Shown: positions 32,639-41,792 of the stretch, one piece after another
How positions within the stretch are numbered: the stretch's first letter is position 1
How the letters are laid out: every line of letters starts with the position of its first letter
NCBI GenBank assembly: GCA_900772565.1
Contig: CAAHET010000086.1
Location: 1-55,427, forward strand
Source of the DNA: an uncultured Faecalibacterium sp.
GTDB taxonomy: Bacteria > Bacillota > Clostridia > Oscillospirales > Ruminococcaceae
DNA: 55,427 bases
Direction: 5' to 3'
Program-made: the position numbers and the translations under genes
The notes under the pieces: generated by a model
Database searches by the model: none
What the model saw: the letters and a program-made list of their open reading frames with translations, nothing else
Told to the model about the DNA's origin: nothing

Positions 32639-34876
32639 TTACTGTGCAAGCAGTACATCGTTGTTTTCTTCCTCTGTCACCCCTGCGGGGGCAGCTGTCT
32701 GCTGCGGTTCTGCGGCGGCTGCATCGGTCTGTGCATCATTCGCAGCATCCGGGGCGGTCTGGGCGGCGGTATCTGCCGCTGCGGCGTCCTCCTGCACCAC
32801 GGTGCGCGGGTCTACATAGGGGTCAACCTCCAGCGTGCCGTCCTTCATGGCAAAGTAGGCGTTGGCGATATCCACCACCAGATCACCGGTGCGGGCACCG
32901 TAGCCGCCGTACTCCACCGTAATGCCGATGGCGATCTCCGGGTCGTCTGCCGGGAGATAGGCGATCATCATGGCGTTCAGGTAGTGCTTACCAGAGGCGT
33001 AGGTCTCACTGCGCTGGGGGGTGCCGGTCTTGCAGGCGATGGCAATTGGATAGCTGGAGATCTTGCCGCTGATGGTGCTGGGCACCAGTGTCATGCCCTG
33101 CCGCACCAGCGCAAAGGTGTTGCCGTTGCCCTCGATGACATCCATCACCTCCGGCTGGGTCTCGCTGAGCACCTCGCCGGTGTTGGTATCCAGAATGGCC
33201 TTGACAAAATGGGTGCGGTAGCGCACGCCGTTGTTGGCCAGCGTGGCGGCGTAGGTAGCCAGCTGGATGGGGCTTACTACCGTGTTGCCCTGCCCGATGG
33301 CGGCCTGAATATCCAGCGAGGAGGTGTAGTTTTTGTCTGTCTTTTTGGTCAGCCGTCCCACGGCCTCGTTTACCTCCACGCCGGTGCGCTGCCCAAGACC
33401 CAGCTTGTAGGCGTAGGCATCGTAGACGTCACTGGTCAGGCGGCGTCCCACATCATAGAAGAAGATGTTGCAGCTCCACTTGATGGCAGTGACCACGTCA
33501 ATGTTGCCGCTGTGGCCGTGGCGGGTGCAGCGGGGGTGGTAGTCCTTATAATAGGTGTACACGCCGGTGCAGTTGACGGTGGAGTACTGGTTGATCAGGC
33601 CGCTGTCCAGCGCTGCCACCGCCACCGCCGGTTTAAAGGTGGAGCCGGGGGTGTACAGGCCCTGCAGCGCCCGGTTGAACAGGGGCAGACTGGGGTCAGC
33701 GCTGTACTCAGAATAGTTGGTGGCATACAGGTTCTGGTCAAAGCTGGGATAGTTCGCAGCCGCCAGCACGCTGCCGTCCTTCACATCCAGCACCACCGCA
33801 GCGCCGGCCGCAGCTTTCATATCGCCGGTGTTGTACACCCGGTTGATCATGTCGATGTTACTGGCAAGCGCCTTGTCCACCGCACGCTGAAAGTCGCTGT
33901 TGATGGTCAGCTGCACGGTATGCCCCGGCTCCGGTACGGTGGTGATCTTGGTATCCACAATCACGCCGTCCGAATTGCGGGTGATGGTCTCCACGCCGTC
34001 CTTGCCGCGCAGTTCGTCCTCGTACACGGACTCGAGGCCGGAGATGCCGATCACATCGTTCATGTTATAGCCTTTTTCCTTGAGCGGATAGGTCACCTGA
34101 CCGTTTTCGTCGGTCACTTTCCACTTTTCGGCGGTGATCTTGCCCACACGCCCCAGCACAGCGGGAAGGATATCGCCCTGCTCGTAGCTGCGGGTGCTGG
34201 TCTCCACGATCTCTACGCCCGGCAGGGTGAGAGAATGCTCCTTGATGGTAGCCACCGTCACCTGACTGACGTTTTCAGCCATGACGAAGTTGTTCACATT
34301 GGAAAAGGCCTGCCGGTCCATCTCGTAATGGATGCCCGCCAGCACCCGCTGCCACGGCAGGGAGAAGCTTTCCAGATGGTTCTTCTCCACCAGCATCTCC
34401 ATCACATCGTTGGCGGTGGCGTACTGCTGCAAGCCCAGCGTCTCCTTCATGTCAGCCAGCGTTTTCTGGTCGCTGGTGCTGTCGGCGCTGTCCGTAAAGG
34501 TATAGTTCCCGGCGGCATCCGGCTCGCTGATGAGCAGGGTGTCCAGCCATTTTTCATCGTTTTTGCGCAAAAGTTCCACGATCTGCTGCAGCATGGTGTC
34601 CAGATCCTGATTCCCTATCTGCAGCTTGTTCAGCACCACATTATAGCCGGTGCTGGTGGTGGCGATGCGCTTGCCGGTGCTGTCCACGATATTGCCGCGC
34701 GCGGCGGTGACCGTGAACTTATAATCCGTGGTGTTGGTGGCTTTTGCCTTGAAGCTGTCCCCGTTGACCAGCTGCAAAAAGATCAGCCGGAAGGTGTACA
34801 GCCCCATAATGAGGCAGGCCACTGCGATGAGCAGCAGCATCCGCCGCACCACGACCTTGCGTTCATTTTCGTTCAT
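32639..34876 (-). CDS. mrdA: Penicillin-binding protein 2 (elongasome transpeptidase)
   Basis: A 745-residue class B penicillin-binding protein that cross-links peptidoglycan during lateral growth with RodA and MreBCD. A cytoplasmic tail and membrane anchor (about 12-36) precede the dimerisation domain. The transpeptidase has STFK (serine at 412), SCN in KWSCNIFF and KTGTPQ (lysine at 616). The last 60 residues are an Ala/Gln/Asp-rich tail, which is unusual. The ATG at 34876 has AAGGAG seven bases upstream. It lies 19 bases after mreD, completing mreBCD-PBP2; rodA is not in the window. Confidence 0.93.
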   Translation of the reverse strand: MNENERKVVVRRMLLLIAVACLIMGLYTFRLIFLQLVNGDSFKAKATNTTDYKFTVTAARGNIVDSTGKRIATTSTGYNVVLNKLQIGNQDLDTMLQQIVELLRKNDEKWLDTLLISEPDAAGNYTFTDSADSTSDQKTLADMKETLGLQQYATANDVMEMLVEKNHLESFSLPWQRVLAGIHYEMDRQAFSNVNNFVMAENVSQVTVATIKEHSLTLPGVEIVETSTRSYEQGDILPAVLGRVGKITAEKWKVTDENGQVTYPLKEKGYNMNDVIGISGLESVYEDELRGKDGVETITRNSDGVIVDTKITTVPEPGHTVQLTINSDFQRAVDKALASNIDMINRVYNTGDMKAAAGAAVVLDVKDGSVLAAANYPSFDQNLYATNYSEYSADPSLPLFNRALQGLYTPGSTFKPAVAVAALDSGLINQYSTVNCTGVYTYYKDYHPRCTRHGHSGNIDVVTAIKWSCNIFFYDVGRRLTSDVYDAYAYKLGLGQRTGVEVNEAVGRLTKKTDKNYTSSLDIQAAIGQGNTVVSPIQLATYAATLANNGVRYRTHFVKAILDTNTGEVLSETQPEVMDVIEGNGNTFALVRQGMTLVPSTISGKISSYPIAIACKTGTPQRSETYASGKHYLNAMMIAYLPADDPEIAIGITVEYGGYGARTGDLVVDIANAYFAMKDGTLEVDPYVDPRTVVQEDAAAADTAAQTAPDAANDAQTDAAAAEPQQTAAPAGVTEEENNDVLLAQ

Positions 34877-34895
34877 CTGGTTCTCCTTTTGCGGG

Positions 34896-35429
34896 CTAGA
34901 CCACACCGTTGTCGATCCGGAACCCGTCATGGATACGCTGCACCAGCCAGAAGGCCAGCAGCGCCGCCGGGATGGTAAGCACCGCACTGGGCAGTACAAA
35001 GGTGACGTACCGCAGCGCAGCACCGGTATAGCCCGGCATATAATAGAAAAACAGCCAGTCCAGCGAGAGCACCACCAGCGCCGTCATAGTGCTTACGGCG
35101 GCAAAGTTGCCGGGGTTCACCTGCAAATACAGCTGCACCAGCACCGATACCCCAAAGCAGAGCAGCAGCAGTTCCAGCGCCAGCATACCCACCGTGCGCC
35201 CGGCGGCGTAGTCCCACAAAAGACCGCCCACCGTGCCCAGCAGTGCCCCGGCAAACTCCCCTTCAAATACTGCCACCGCCAGACACAGCGGCAGCACCAG
35301 CAGCGGCTTTGCCTGCCCCAGCTGAAAAAGCCCGGGCGTGGTCTGCAAAGCGGCGCACACAAACAGCGCCAGCACATAGCAGCCCCACTTCAGCAGCTGG
35401 CTGCGGCTGCGCTTGCGGCGAGATTCCAT
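34896..35429 (-). CDS. mreD: Rod shape-determining protein MreD
   Basis: A 177-residue membrane protein of the elongasome, with about five hydrophobic segments separated by short loops. The sequence is weakly conserved, as usual for MreD; recognition rests on size, topology (a charged N-terminus, then LLKWGCYVLALFVCAALQ), the LLWDYAAGRTVGMLALE segment typical of MreD, and position between mreC and PBP2. AAGGAGG precedes the ATG. It links MreC and PBP2 to the cytoplasmic MreB filament. It starts 15 bases after mreC ends. Confidence 0.88.
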   Translation of the reverse strand: MESRRKRSRSQLLKWGCYVLALFVCAALQTTPGLFQLGQAKPLLVLPLCLAVAVFEGEFAGALLGTVGGLLWDYAAGRTVGMLALELLLLCFGVSVLVQLYLQVNPGNFAAVSTMTALVVLSLDWLFFYYMPGYTGAALRYVTFVLPSAVLTIPAALLAFWLVQRIHDGFRIDNGVV

Positions 35430-35444
35430 AGCGGTGTGCCCTCC

Positions 35445-36275
35445 TTAGTACGCAGTAATGATAAAAACGTGCTTGGCGGTACGGGGATCGGCACCGGGGC
35501 GCATCACCGCAATGGAGGATTTGCCGCTGGCTTCCGGCACCACGTCCTGCACCGTGCCCACCAGAAGATCCGGCGGGAACACCCCGCCCAGACCGGTGGT
35601 GATGACCTGATCACCGGCACGGGTCTCGGTGCTGCGTTCCAGATTGGTCAGGGTGCACAGACCGTCCGGCGCGTAGGTAGTATTGCCGTTCAAGATGCCG
35701 TTTTCCCGGGTGCGGGAGACCACGCCCGCCGCATTAAAGCTGGGGTGCAGGATGGTCATCACCTTGCAGCTGGTCGGGTCGGCTTCCACCACCATGCCAA
35801 GCAGATAGCCACGGTCACTGATGACCGCATCGTTCACCGCTACGCCGTCTGCGGTGCCCTTGTCCAGCGTAAAACCGCCGAACTCGTCCAGCGGGTCGCG
35901 GCCGATAACAAAGCCGGACACATAGGTGGCATTACTGTTCTTTTCCTGAATATTCGCCAGCGCCTTGTAGGCTTCGTTTTCGGCCTTGATGCGGTCGTAG
36001 TCCACCATCTGCTGGCGCAGCTCGGCGTTTTCCGCTTCCAGTTGCTCGTTCTGCTCCATGACTTTGTCGATGCTGGTGTATTTTTCCCACACCGCACCCA
36101 CGCCGCCGCTGACCACAGCCGCCGCCTTCTGGAAGGGGGTCAGAATCACGCCCAGCAGCTCCTGCGGGGCGGCGGTCAAGCGGCCGTTGGCGCCGGCGTA
36201 GGCCATGATGCCCACCAGAAATACCGCCACGGCCACAAGGATCTTGAATTTCCAGGTATCAAAAAAATCTTTCAA
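35445..36275 (-). CDS. mreC: Rod shape-determining protein MreC
   Basis: A 276-residue bitopic membrane protein that activates PBP2 in lateral wall synthesis. A membrane segment lies at about 9-30 (FKILVAVAVFLVGIMAYAG), then a coiled coil (about 65-105, with SIDKVMEQNEQLEAENAELR) and two beta-barrel domains with GFVIGRDPLDEFGG and VISDRGYLLGMVVEA. The start is probably TTG at 36275, which follows GGAGGGAAGGA. A terminator-like hairpin separates it from mreB, so it may be made at lower levels. Confidence 0.93.
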   Translation of the reverse strand: MKDFFDTWKFKILVAVAVFLVGIMAYAGANGRLTAAPQELLGVILTPFQKAAAVVSGGVGAVWEKYTSIDKVMEQNEQLEAENAELRQQMVDYDRIKAENEAYKALANIQEKNSNATYVSGFVIGRDPLDEFGGFTLDKGTADGVAVNDAVISDRGYLLGMVVEADPTSCKVMTILHPSFNAAGVVSRTRENGILNGNTTYAPDGLCTLTNLERSTETRAGDQVITTGLGGVFPPDLLVGTVQDVVPEASGKSSIAVMRPGADPRTAKHVFIITAY

Positions 36276-36328
36276 AGGGTCCTTCCCTCCTGTCGGGGTG
36301 CCCGCGCCCTACCGCAGGCCTTTGCATG

Positions 36329-36359
36329 AAAAAAGCGCGGACAGCCGTGCCATCCGCGC
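36329..36359 (-). terminator. Terminator-like hairpin between mreB and mreC
   Basis: GCGCGGA (36335-36341) pairs with TCCGCGC (36353-36359); leftward the stem is followed by TTTTTT (36329-36334). It stands 54 bases before mreC and could act as an attenuator lowering mreCD-PBP2 relative to mreB. Confidence 0.7.
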
Positions 36360-36449
36360 AAGATGCAGTGTTTGCAGCGGAAAAACGCACAGCTGCTGTG
36401 TCTGAAACTTTTCCGCATTCTGAGCCGTTCTCTCCGCAGAGAGCTGCTC

Positions 36450-37472
<1,023 letters not shown>

Positions 37473-37568
37473 TGTTCCAAATCTCCTTACGATCGTTCCT
37501 TAAATCTATCCCAGAATGCCGGACAGTCTGCGGTAAACAGACCCTCCTGCGCAGAATAACACGGTTCT

Positions 37569-37597
37569 ATTATAGCCGCAAGTGCTTCATTTCTCAA
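37569..37597 (-). promoter_or_regulatory. Promoter of mreB
   Basis: -35 TTGAGA (37592-37597), 17-base spacer, consensus -10 TATAAT (37569-37574), reading leftward, about 97 bases before the start codon. Confidence 0.75.
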
Positions 37598-37634
37598 GCG
37601 TTTCGGCAAGTTTTCTATCATTTTTCCATTTTTC

Positions 37635-38192
37635 TCACAAAAAATGCGCCAGCAGCTGTACGGTGCGGCTGACCGGCAGACCCATAATGGTGTAGTAGTC
37701 GCCCTCAATGCGGTCCAGCCACAGGGCTGCGCGCCCCTGAATGGCATAGGCTCCGGCCTTATCGTAAGGCTCCGGGGTGGCGGTGTAGAACGCGATCTCC
37801 TCCTCCCCCAGCGGGAAAAAGGTCACCCTGCAGCTGTCCACAAAATGCTCTGCCCTGTCCCCTTTTGCAATGCACACGCCGGTGTGCACCTGATGGGTCT
37901 TGCCGGAAAGCGCGCGCAGCATCCGCTTGGCGTCCTCGGCATCATGGGGCTTACCGAACACGGTACCGTCCGCGTCCACCACGGTGTCGCAGCCGATGAC
38001 AACGGCATCCGGGTGCTGCTTTGCCACCGCAAGGCACTTGCCAATGGCCAGCTGCTCCACCAGCTGCGCCGGGGTGGGGGCGGTAACGGCGCTCTCGTCA
38101 AAATCGCTGACGCAGACCGTGAAATCAGTGGTATACAGGGAGAGCAGTTCCCGTCTGCGGGGGCTGCCGGAAGCCAAAATCAAATGATTCAT
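37635..38192 (-). CDS. maf: Maf-family nucleoside triphosphate pyrophosphatase
   Basis: A 185-residue house-cleaning enzyme that hydrolyses modified or canonical dTTP/UTP to monophosphates. LASGSPRRRELL at residues 5-16 is the phosphate-binding start, VVIGCDTVVDADG the metal-binding centre, and KPHDAEDAKRML and GDYYTIMGLPV follow as in the family. I chose the ATG at 38192. Its only upstream purine run, GAGAGGG at 38198-38205, is part of the repeat element filling the dut-maf gap, so the repeat appears to provide the ribosome binding site. Maf has been linked to septum control in Bacillus, and here it neighbours mreB. Confidence 0.93.
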   Translation of the reverse strand: MNHLILASGSPRRRELLSLYTTDFTVCVSDFDESAVTAPTPAQLVEQLAIGKCLAVAKQHPDAVVIGCDTVVDADGTVFGKPHDAEDAKRMLRALSGKTHQVHTGVCIAKGDRAEHFVDSCRVTFFPLGEEEIAFYTATPEPYDKAGAYAIQGRAALWLDRIEGDYYTIMGLPVSRTVQLLAHFL

Positions 38193-38195
38193 AAA

Positions 38196-38326
38196 AACCC
38201 TCTCAGTCACCTGCGGTGACAGCTCTCCCGAAGGGGAGAGCTTTTTCTATCAATCGGTTGTTTACTCTTCTAAAACCTCCCCCGAGAGGAGGGCGGTGTC
38301 AATGCGAAGCATTGACGGAGAGGGTT
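38196..38326. repeat. Composite palindromic repeat filling the dut-maf gap
   Basis: Ends AACCCTCTCAGTCA (38196-38209) and TGACGGAGAGGGTT (38313-38326) are inverted copies with one mismatch. Inside are four hairpins: GTCAC/GTGAC (38206-38220), AGCTCTCCC/GGGGAGAGCT (38221-38242, followed by T-run), CCTCC/GGAGG, and GTCAATGC/GCATTGAC (38297-38316). The right end overlaps the dut stop codon by two bases and the left end stops four bases before the maf ATG. The left half is the same family as 25541-25588. Confidence 0.75.
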
Positions 38327-38771
38327 ATTTTCCGGTAGAGCCAAAGCCGCCCGCACCGCGCTGGGTATCGCCCAGCTCCTCGGCGGGCACAAAGGCAGCG
38401 GTGTACACCGGGGCGATGCACAGCTGCGCCACCCGTTCGCCGGGCTGGATGGTATAAGCCTCGGCACCCAGATTGACCATGGGCACCTTCAGTTCGCCGC
38501 GGTAGTCACTGTCCACCACGCCCACGCCGTTGGCCATGCACAGGCCGTGCTTGATGGACAGGCCGCTGCGGGCATACACCAGTGCTACACTGTGGGCACC
38601 GGGCAGCTCGATGGCAAGGCCGGTGGGCACCAGCACCCGCTGCATGGGGGCAACGGTCAGCGGTGCGTCCAGCACGGCACACAGGTCGGCGGCAGCCGCG
38701 CCGGGGGTAGCATAGGCGGGCACCTTTGCCCGGGCATCCAGTACCTTATATTTTACAGTGATGGGTTCCAT
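38325..38771 (-). CDS. dut: Deoxyuridine 5'-triphosphate nucleotidohydrolase (dUTPase)
   Basis: A 148-residue trimeric enzyme that hydrolyses dUTP to dUMP and pyrophosphate, keeping uracil out of DNA. The five family motifs are visible: AAAADLCA near 31, ARSGLSIKHG, GVVDSDYRGE with the catalytic aspartate, PGERVAQLCI, and the C-terminal arm GAGGFGSTGK. The ATG has GAGG eight bases upstream. It starts 31 bases after the U32 gene ends. Dut and Maf both clear unwanted nucleotides, so their adjacency is functionally sensible. Confidence 0.96.
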   Translation of the reverse strand: MEPITVKYKVLDARAKVPAYATPGAAAADLCAVLDAPLTVAPMQRVLVPTGLAIELPGAHSVALVYARSGLSIKHGLCMANGVGVVDSDYRGELKVPMVNLGAEAYTIQPGERVAQLCIAPVYTAAFVPAEELGDTQRGAGGFGSTGK

Positions 38772-38802
38772 CGTATGACCTCGTTTCGTTTTTCTTTTTT
38801 CG

Positions 38803-40872
38803 TCAGTTCGTTCCTTTAAAATACAGGCCGCGGGTAAAATCGCCCTCAAAGGGGGCGTGGGTGCGGATCATTTCCAAAATCTGCGCTGCCTCCTCGCGGG
38901 ATTCCAGCGTAAAGTAGGCCACGCCGTAGTCCACCGCCAGTGCACCGGGCTTGTCACCCATGTAGATGGGCACCGGGTTATAGATGGTGCGCACCCCAAG
39001 GCCACAGCGCACCGGGAACTTTTTGGCCTTGCGGTCAGTCAGCACGCCGGTCTTGTCGCAGTGGGCGCAGTCGTGGATGTTCTGCAGTGGGCAGGCACGG
39101 GTGAGCATCAGCGGCATATGGCCGTAGATCATCACGCCCGTGGGCACAGGCTTCCCGTTCCGGGCGGGCGCAATGGACGCAATATCGCTGTCTTTCACCT
39201 CCGGCAGGATGAGCAGACTGGAAAGCCCCTGCTCTGCATAGAACTGCGCTGCCACATTGTTGGTGATATTCAGCCCAAAGCCGCCGGTCATGAGCAGGCC
39301 ACGGCACAGCCGCAGATGGGCGATGTTGCTGACCTCGTATCCAGCAAAGCCCGCATCCTGCGTGGCTGCGATGCGGCGGGCGGTATCCTGTTCCAGCGCA
39401 CCGAACATGACCCGGGGCAGCTCCAGAATGGTCTTTGCCCGCCACTCCCGGGGCACACGGTCGGCCTGCGCAATGGGCAGAATGAGGTATTCCACCCCAT
39501 CAAGTGCCCGCTCCGGCACCTGCTCCCAGCGCTCGAACCGGGCGCGCAGGGTGCGGCGAGGCGGCAGGGTGCGCTGCGGCAGGGCGGCGACGTGCTCCTC
39601 GGTGGTGGGCCAAGGACGCAGCACCTCCCGCTTTTTGAGTAAGGCATCCAGCGCTTCCCGGCGCAGCTCGTTCACGACACTGCCGGGGATGAACCACGGC
39701 CCGCCGTCCATTTCCACGGTGATCTTCTCTGCCGTAAAGGGGGTGCCGCCGGTCTTTGCCAAGCTGCGATTCAGGCTCTCGGTGGGGTCGGTGCGGGCAG
39801 GCTGCGGCTCAGCATCCCCGTAGGCAAAGGCCTTGTTGCCATCGACATCGGTGACAGTCAGCTTTTCGCCGCCCTCTTCGACCTCCAGCTTCATCTGCAC
39901 CGGCACGCGGGAGCGCTCGCGGCGGTAAAGCTCGCGCAGCATCGGCAGGGTCTTTTTGGTCAGCTCGGCGTCGGCTTCGCTGCGCACACCAAACATGGTG
40001 CCGTCAATTTTTCCATCCAGATAGCCGGAGGTGAAGCCGGAACGACTGAAGGCGTTCTTCAGCAGGTCGCGGTCGTAGGCGCGGCCCTCGCGGCCCGCCA
40101 GACAGGCGCTGACCGCCGCCGCCACATACTCCGGCGTGCGCAGACGGCCTTCGATTTTTGCCGATGCTACGCCAAGCGCCTGCAGCTTATCCAGCTTGTC
40201 AATTGCAGAGTTATCCTTGAGGGAGAGGTGATGCAGCCGCCCGGGCTTGCCCTCCGACAGGGCATTGGCTTCAAAGGGCAGTCGGCAGGGGCCCGCACAG
40301 GAGCCCCGGTTGCCGCTGCGCCCGCCCAGAAAGGCCGACATATAGCACTGGCCGCTCACGCTCATGCACAGCGCACCGTGAATGAAGCACTCAGTCTCGA
40401 TGCCGCAGTGCTTTGTGATGTGCTCCACCTCGGGCAGGCTCAGCTCTCGCGCCAGCACCACCCGGGTAAAGCCCAGCTCCTTCAGTTCCAGTGCGCCCTG
40501 CAGGGTGTGGACGCTCATCTGGGTAGAGCCGTGCCGGGGCAGCTGCGGGGCAATTTTGCCGATCAGAGCCGCCACTGCCAGATCCTGACAGATGACCGCA
40601 TCCGCGCCGCTGGCTGCCACCGCCCGGATAGCCTGCTCCAGCGCCGACAGCTCGGTGCCGTACACGGTCGTATTCAGCGCAACGTGCACCGCCACGCCCC
40701 GGGCGTGGCAGAAGCGCACGGCCTCCTTTAGGCTGTCTGCATCAAAGTTGCCGGCACCCGTGCGGGCGTTGAAGCCCGAAAAGCCCAGATATACTGCGTC
40801 CGCGCCGCTGAATACCGCAGCGCGGAGCATTTCTTCACTGCCCACCGGGGCTAAGATCTCGATCCTTGCCAT
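38803..40872 (-). CDS. U32 peptidase-family protein (RNA hydroxylation type)
   Basis: A 689-residue protein of the U32 family. Members RlhA and TrhP act with prephenate-derived cofactors to hydroxylate C2501 of 23S rRNA or U34 of tRNA, despite the historical peptidase name. It starts RIEILAPVGSEEMLRAAV with an apparent TIM-barrel. The cysteine cluster ECFIHGALCMSVSGQC and, further on, GNRGSCAGPCRLPF fits a metal or iron-sulfur site. The long form, with a C-terminal domain after residue 330 containing CAHCDKTGVL, is common in Clostridia. AAGGAG precedes the ATG. Which RNA it modifies cannot be told from sequence. Confidence 0.85.
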   Translation of the reverse strand: MARIEILAPVGSEEMLRAAVFSGADAVYLGFSGFNARTGAGNFDADSLKEAVRFCHARGVAVHVALNTTVYGTELSALEQAIRAVAASGADAVICQDLAVAALIGKIAPQLPRHGSTQMSVHTLQGALELKELGFTRVVLARELSLPEVEHITKHCGIETECFIHGALCMSVSGQCYMSAFLGGRSGNRGSCAGPCRLPFEANALSEGKPGRLHHLSLKDNSAIDKLDKLQALGVASAKIEGRLRTPEYVAAAVSACLAGREGRAYDRDLLKNAFSRSGFTSGYLDGKIDGTMFGVRSEADAELTKKTLPMLRELYRRERSRVPVQMKLEVEEGGEKLTVTDVDGNKAFAYGDAEPQPARTDPTESLNRSLAKTGGTPFTAEKITVEMDGGPWFIPGSVVNELRREALDALLKKREVLRPWPTTEEHVAALPQRTLPPRRTLRARFERWEQVPERALDGVEYLILPIAQADRVPREWRAKTILELPRVMFGALEQDTARRIAATQDAGFAGYEVSNIAHLRLCRGLLMTGGFGLNITNNVAAQFYAEQGLSSLLILPEVKDSDIASIAPARNGKPVPTGVMIYGHMPLMLTRACPLQNIHDCAHCDKTGVLTDRKAKKFPVRCGLGVRTIYNPVPIYMGDKPGALAVDYGVAYFTLESREEAAQILEMIRTHAPFEGDFTRGLYFKGTN

Positions 40873-40908
40873 AGTTCTCCTTCTGACTTCTATTTATATA
40901 AGGTACAT

Positions 40909-41367
40909 TCAGTTGGTTTCGTCTGCCTGCGCACTGTCTGCCGCCGGGGCTGCGGGCTGCTCCTGTGCAGTCTCTGCCGCAGCGCGGGCGGCGCGCTCTT
41001 CCCGGCGGGTCTCGCGCTGGCGCTCCTTGGCCAGCTGCTCCCGCAGGGCGGCAGCCTCCCGGCGCAGCACAGCATTCTCGGCCAGCGCCTTGTCCTCAGC
41101 CAACTTTGCGCGGGCTGCATCTGCAATGTAGTCTTGGATTTGGCTGCGCATATTCTCGGCGCTGCCGGTGCTCTTGCGGTATTCGTCCAGATAATCCATC
41201 GCGCAGAACACCGCCGCCTTGGTCACCGAGAGGTTATCGTTGGTGTCCAGCAGCTTTGTGATGTCCTCGTCCAGCTTTTTGGCAAGACCGAGGATGTATT
41301 TTTCCGAATCTGTGGTTGCGATGGCATACGGTGTGCCCGCAATGTTGACTCTTACCTTGTTTACCAT
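40909..41367 (-). CDS. zapA: Cell division protein ZapA
   Basis: A 152-residue FtsZ-associated protein that bundles FtsZ filaments at the division site. The first 75 residues match ZapA (KVRVNIAGTPYAIATTDSEKYILGLAKKLDEDI minus its ends, then AVFCAMDYLDEYRK). A long coiled coil rich in Ala, Glu and Arg (about 80-130) and a Gln/Ala/Pro tail extend it beyond the usual 85-110 residues. It starts 36 bases before the U32 gene and heads the zapA-U32-dut-maf run. AGGGG lies before the ATG. Confidence 0.9.
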   Translation of the reverse strand: MVNKVRVNIAGTPYAIATTDSEKYILGLAKKLDEDITKLLDTNDNLSVTKAAVFCAMDYLDEYRKSTGSAENMRSQIQDYIADAARAKLAEDKALAENAVLRREAAALREQLAKERQRETRREERAARAAAETAQEQPAAPAADSAQADETN

Positions 41368-41451
41368 GGTGTTTTCCCCTTTTTATCCTGTATCTGTACG
41401 GCGCAAGGCCGTTTGTTTTGCATTTTACCGGGATTTGGCACCGTTCCCGGT

Positions 41452-41530
41452 AACGTTTCGGCTTCCAAAAACGTTTCGATTGAGTTTCCCGTGCCATTAC
41501 TGCCGGAATTACTCCCCGAAAAACGTTTCG
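41452..41530. promoter_or_regulatory. Cluster of AACGTTTCG motifs (putative LacI-family operators)
   Basis: AACGTTTCG occurs at 41452-41460, 41470-41478 and 41522-41530, and AACGTTTC again at 41723-41730, between the glgP promoter and its start. The core AAACGTTT is a palindrome like the centre of the LacI operator at 17217-17230. Confidence 0.4.
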
Positions 41531-41659
41531 CTGCTCAGTTCTACCTTCTATTATAATATAAATACGTCGCAAGAAAAAGTGTAATTTTTGAAATTTCGGC
41601 ATATTTGTCAGAAAGTGGCCCCAAAAAATAGCAGTTACGGAAAAAAAGCGCCTAGTTCC

Positions 41660-41688
41660 TTGCATTTGCAAATCGTTCATATTATAAT
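41660..41688 (+). promoter_or_regulatory. Promoter of glgP
   Basis: -35 TTGCAT (41660-41665), 17-base spacer, consensus -10 TATAAT (41683-41688), giving a leader of about 98 bases that contains one AACGTTTC motif. Confidence 0.7.
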
Positions 41689-41792
41689 AACTTTGTTATG
41701 TTGGCAGCCGGGCGAAAGAGGGAACGTTTCTGCTGCTATTATCTACTCAATTATTTTAGCAAAGCAAACGCTTATGCGGATAGGAGCACACT

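Larger units (their letters stand above)
41368..41792. other. zapA-glgP divergent intergenic region
   Basis: The 425-base gap has no gene. It holds the glgP promoter, an AT-rich zapA promoter area near 41540-41590 with TATAAT on the minus strand, and four AACGTTTC motifs at 41452, 41470, 41522 and 41723. Two of them share the exact 12-mer AAAAACGTTTCG. Confidence 0.6.

Noticed and set aside
38196..38326. Possible CRISPR or tRNA-like structure at the dut-maf gap
   Set aside because: Repeats are inverted hairpins of different sequence without spacers, and no tRNA arms are present.
41452..41730. AACGTTTC motifs as a CRISPR or iteron array
   Set aside because: Spacing is irregular (18, 52 and 201 bases) and units are too short.
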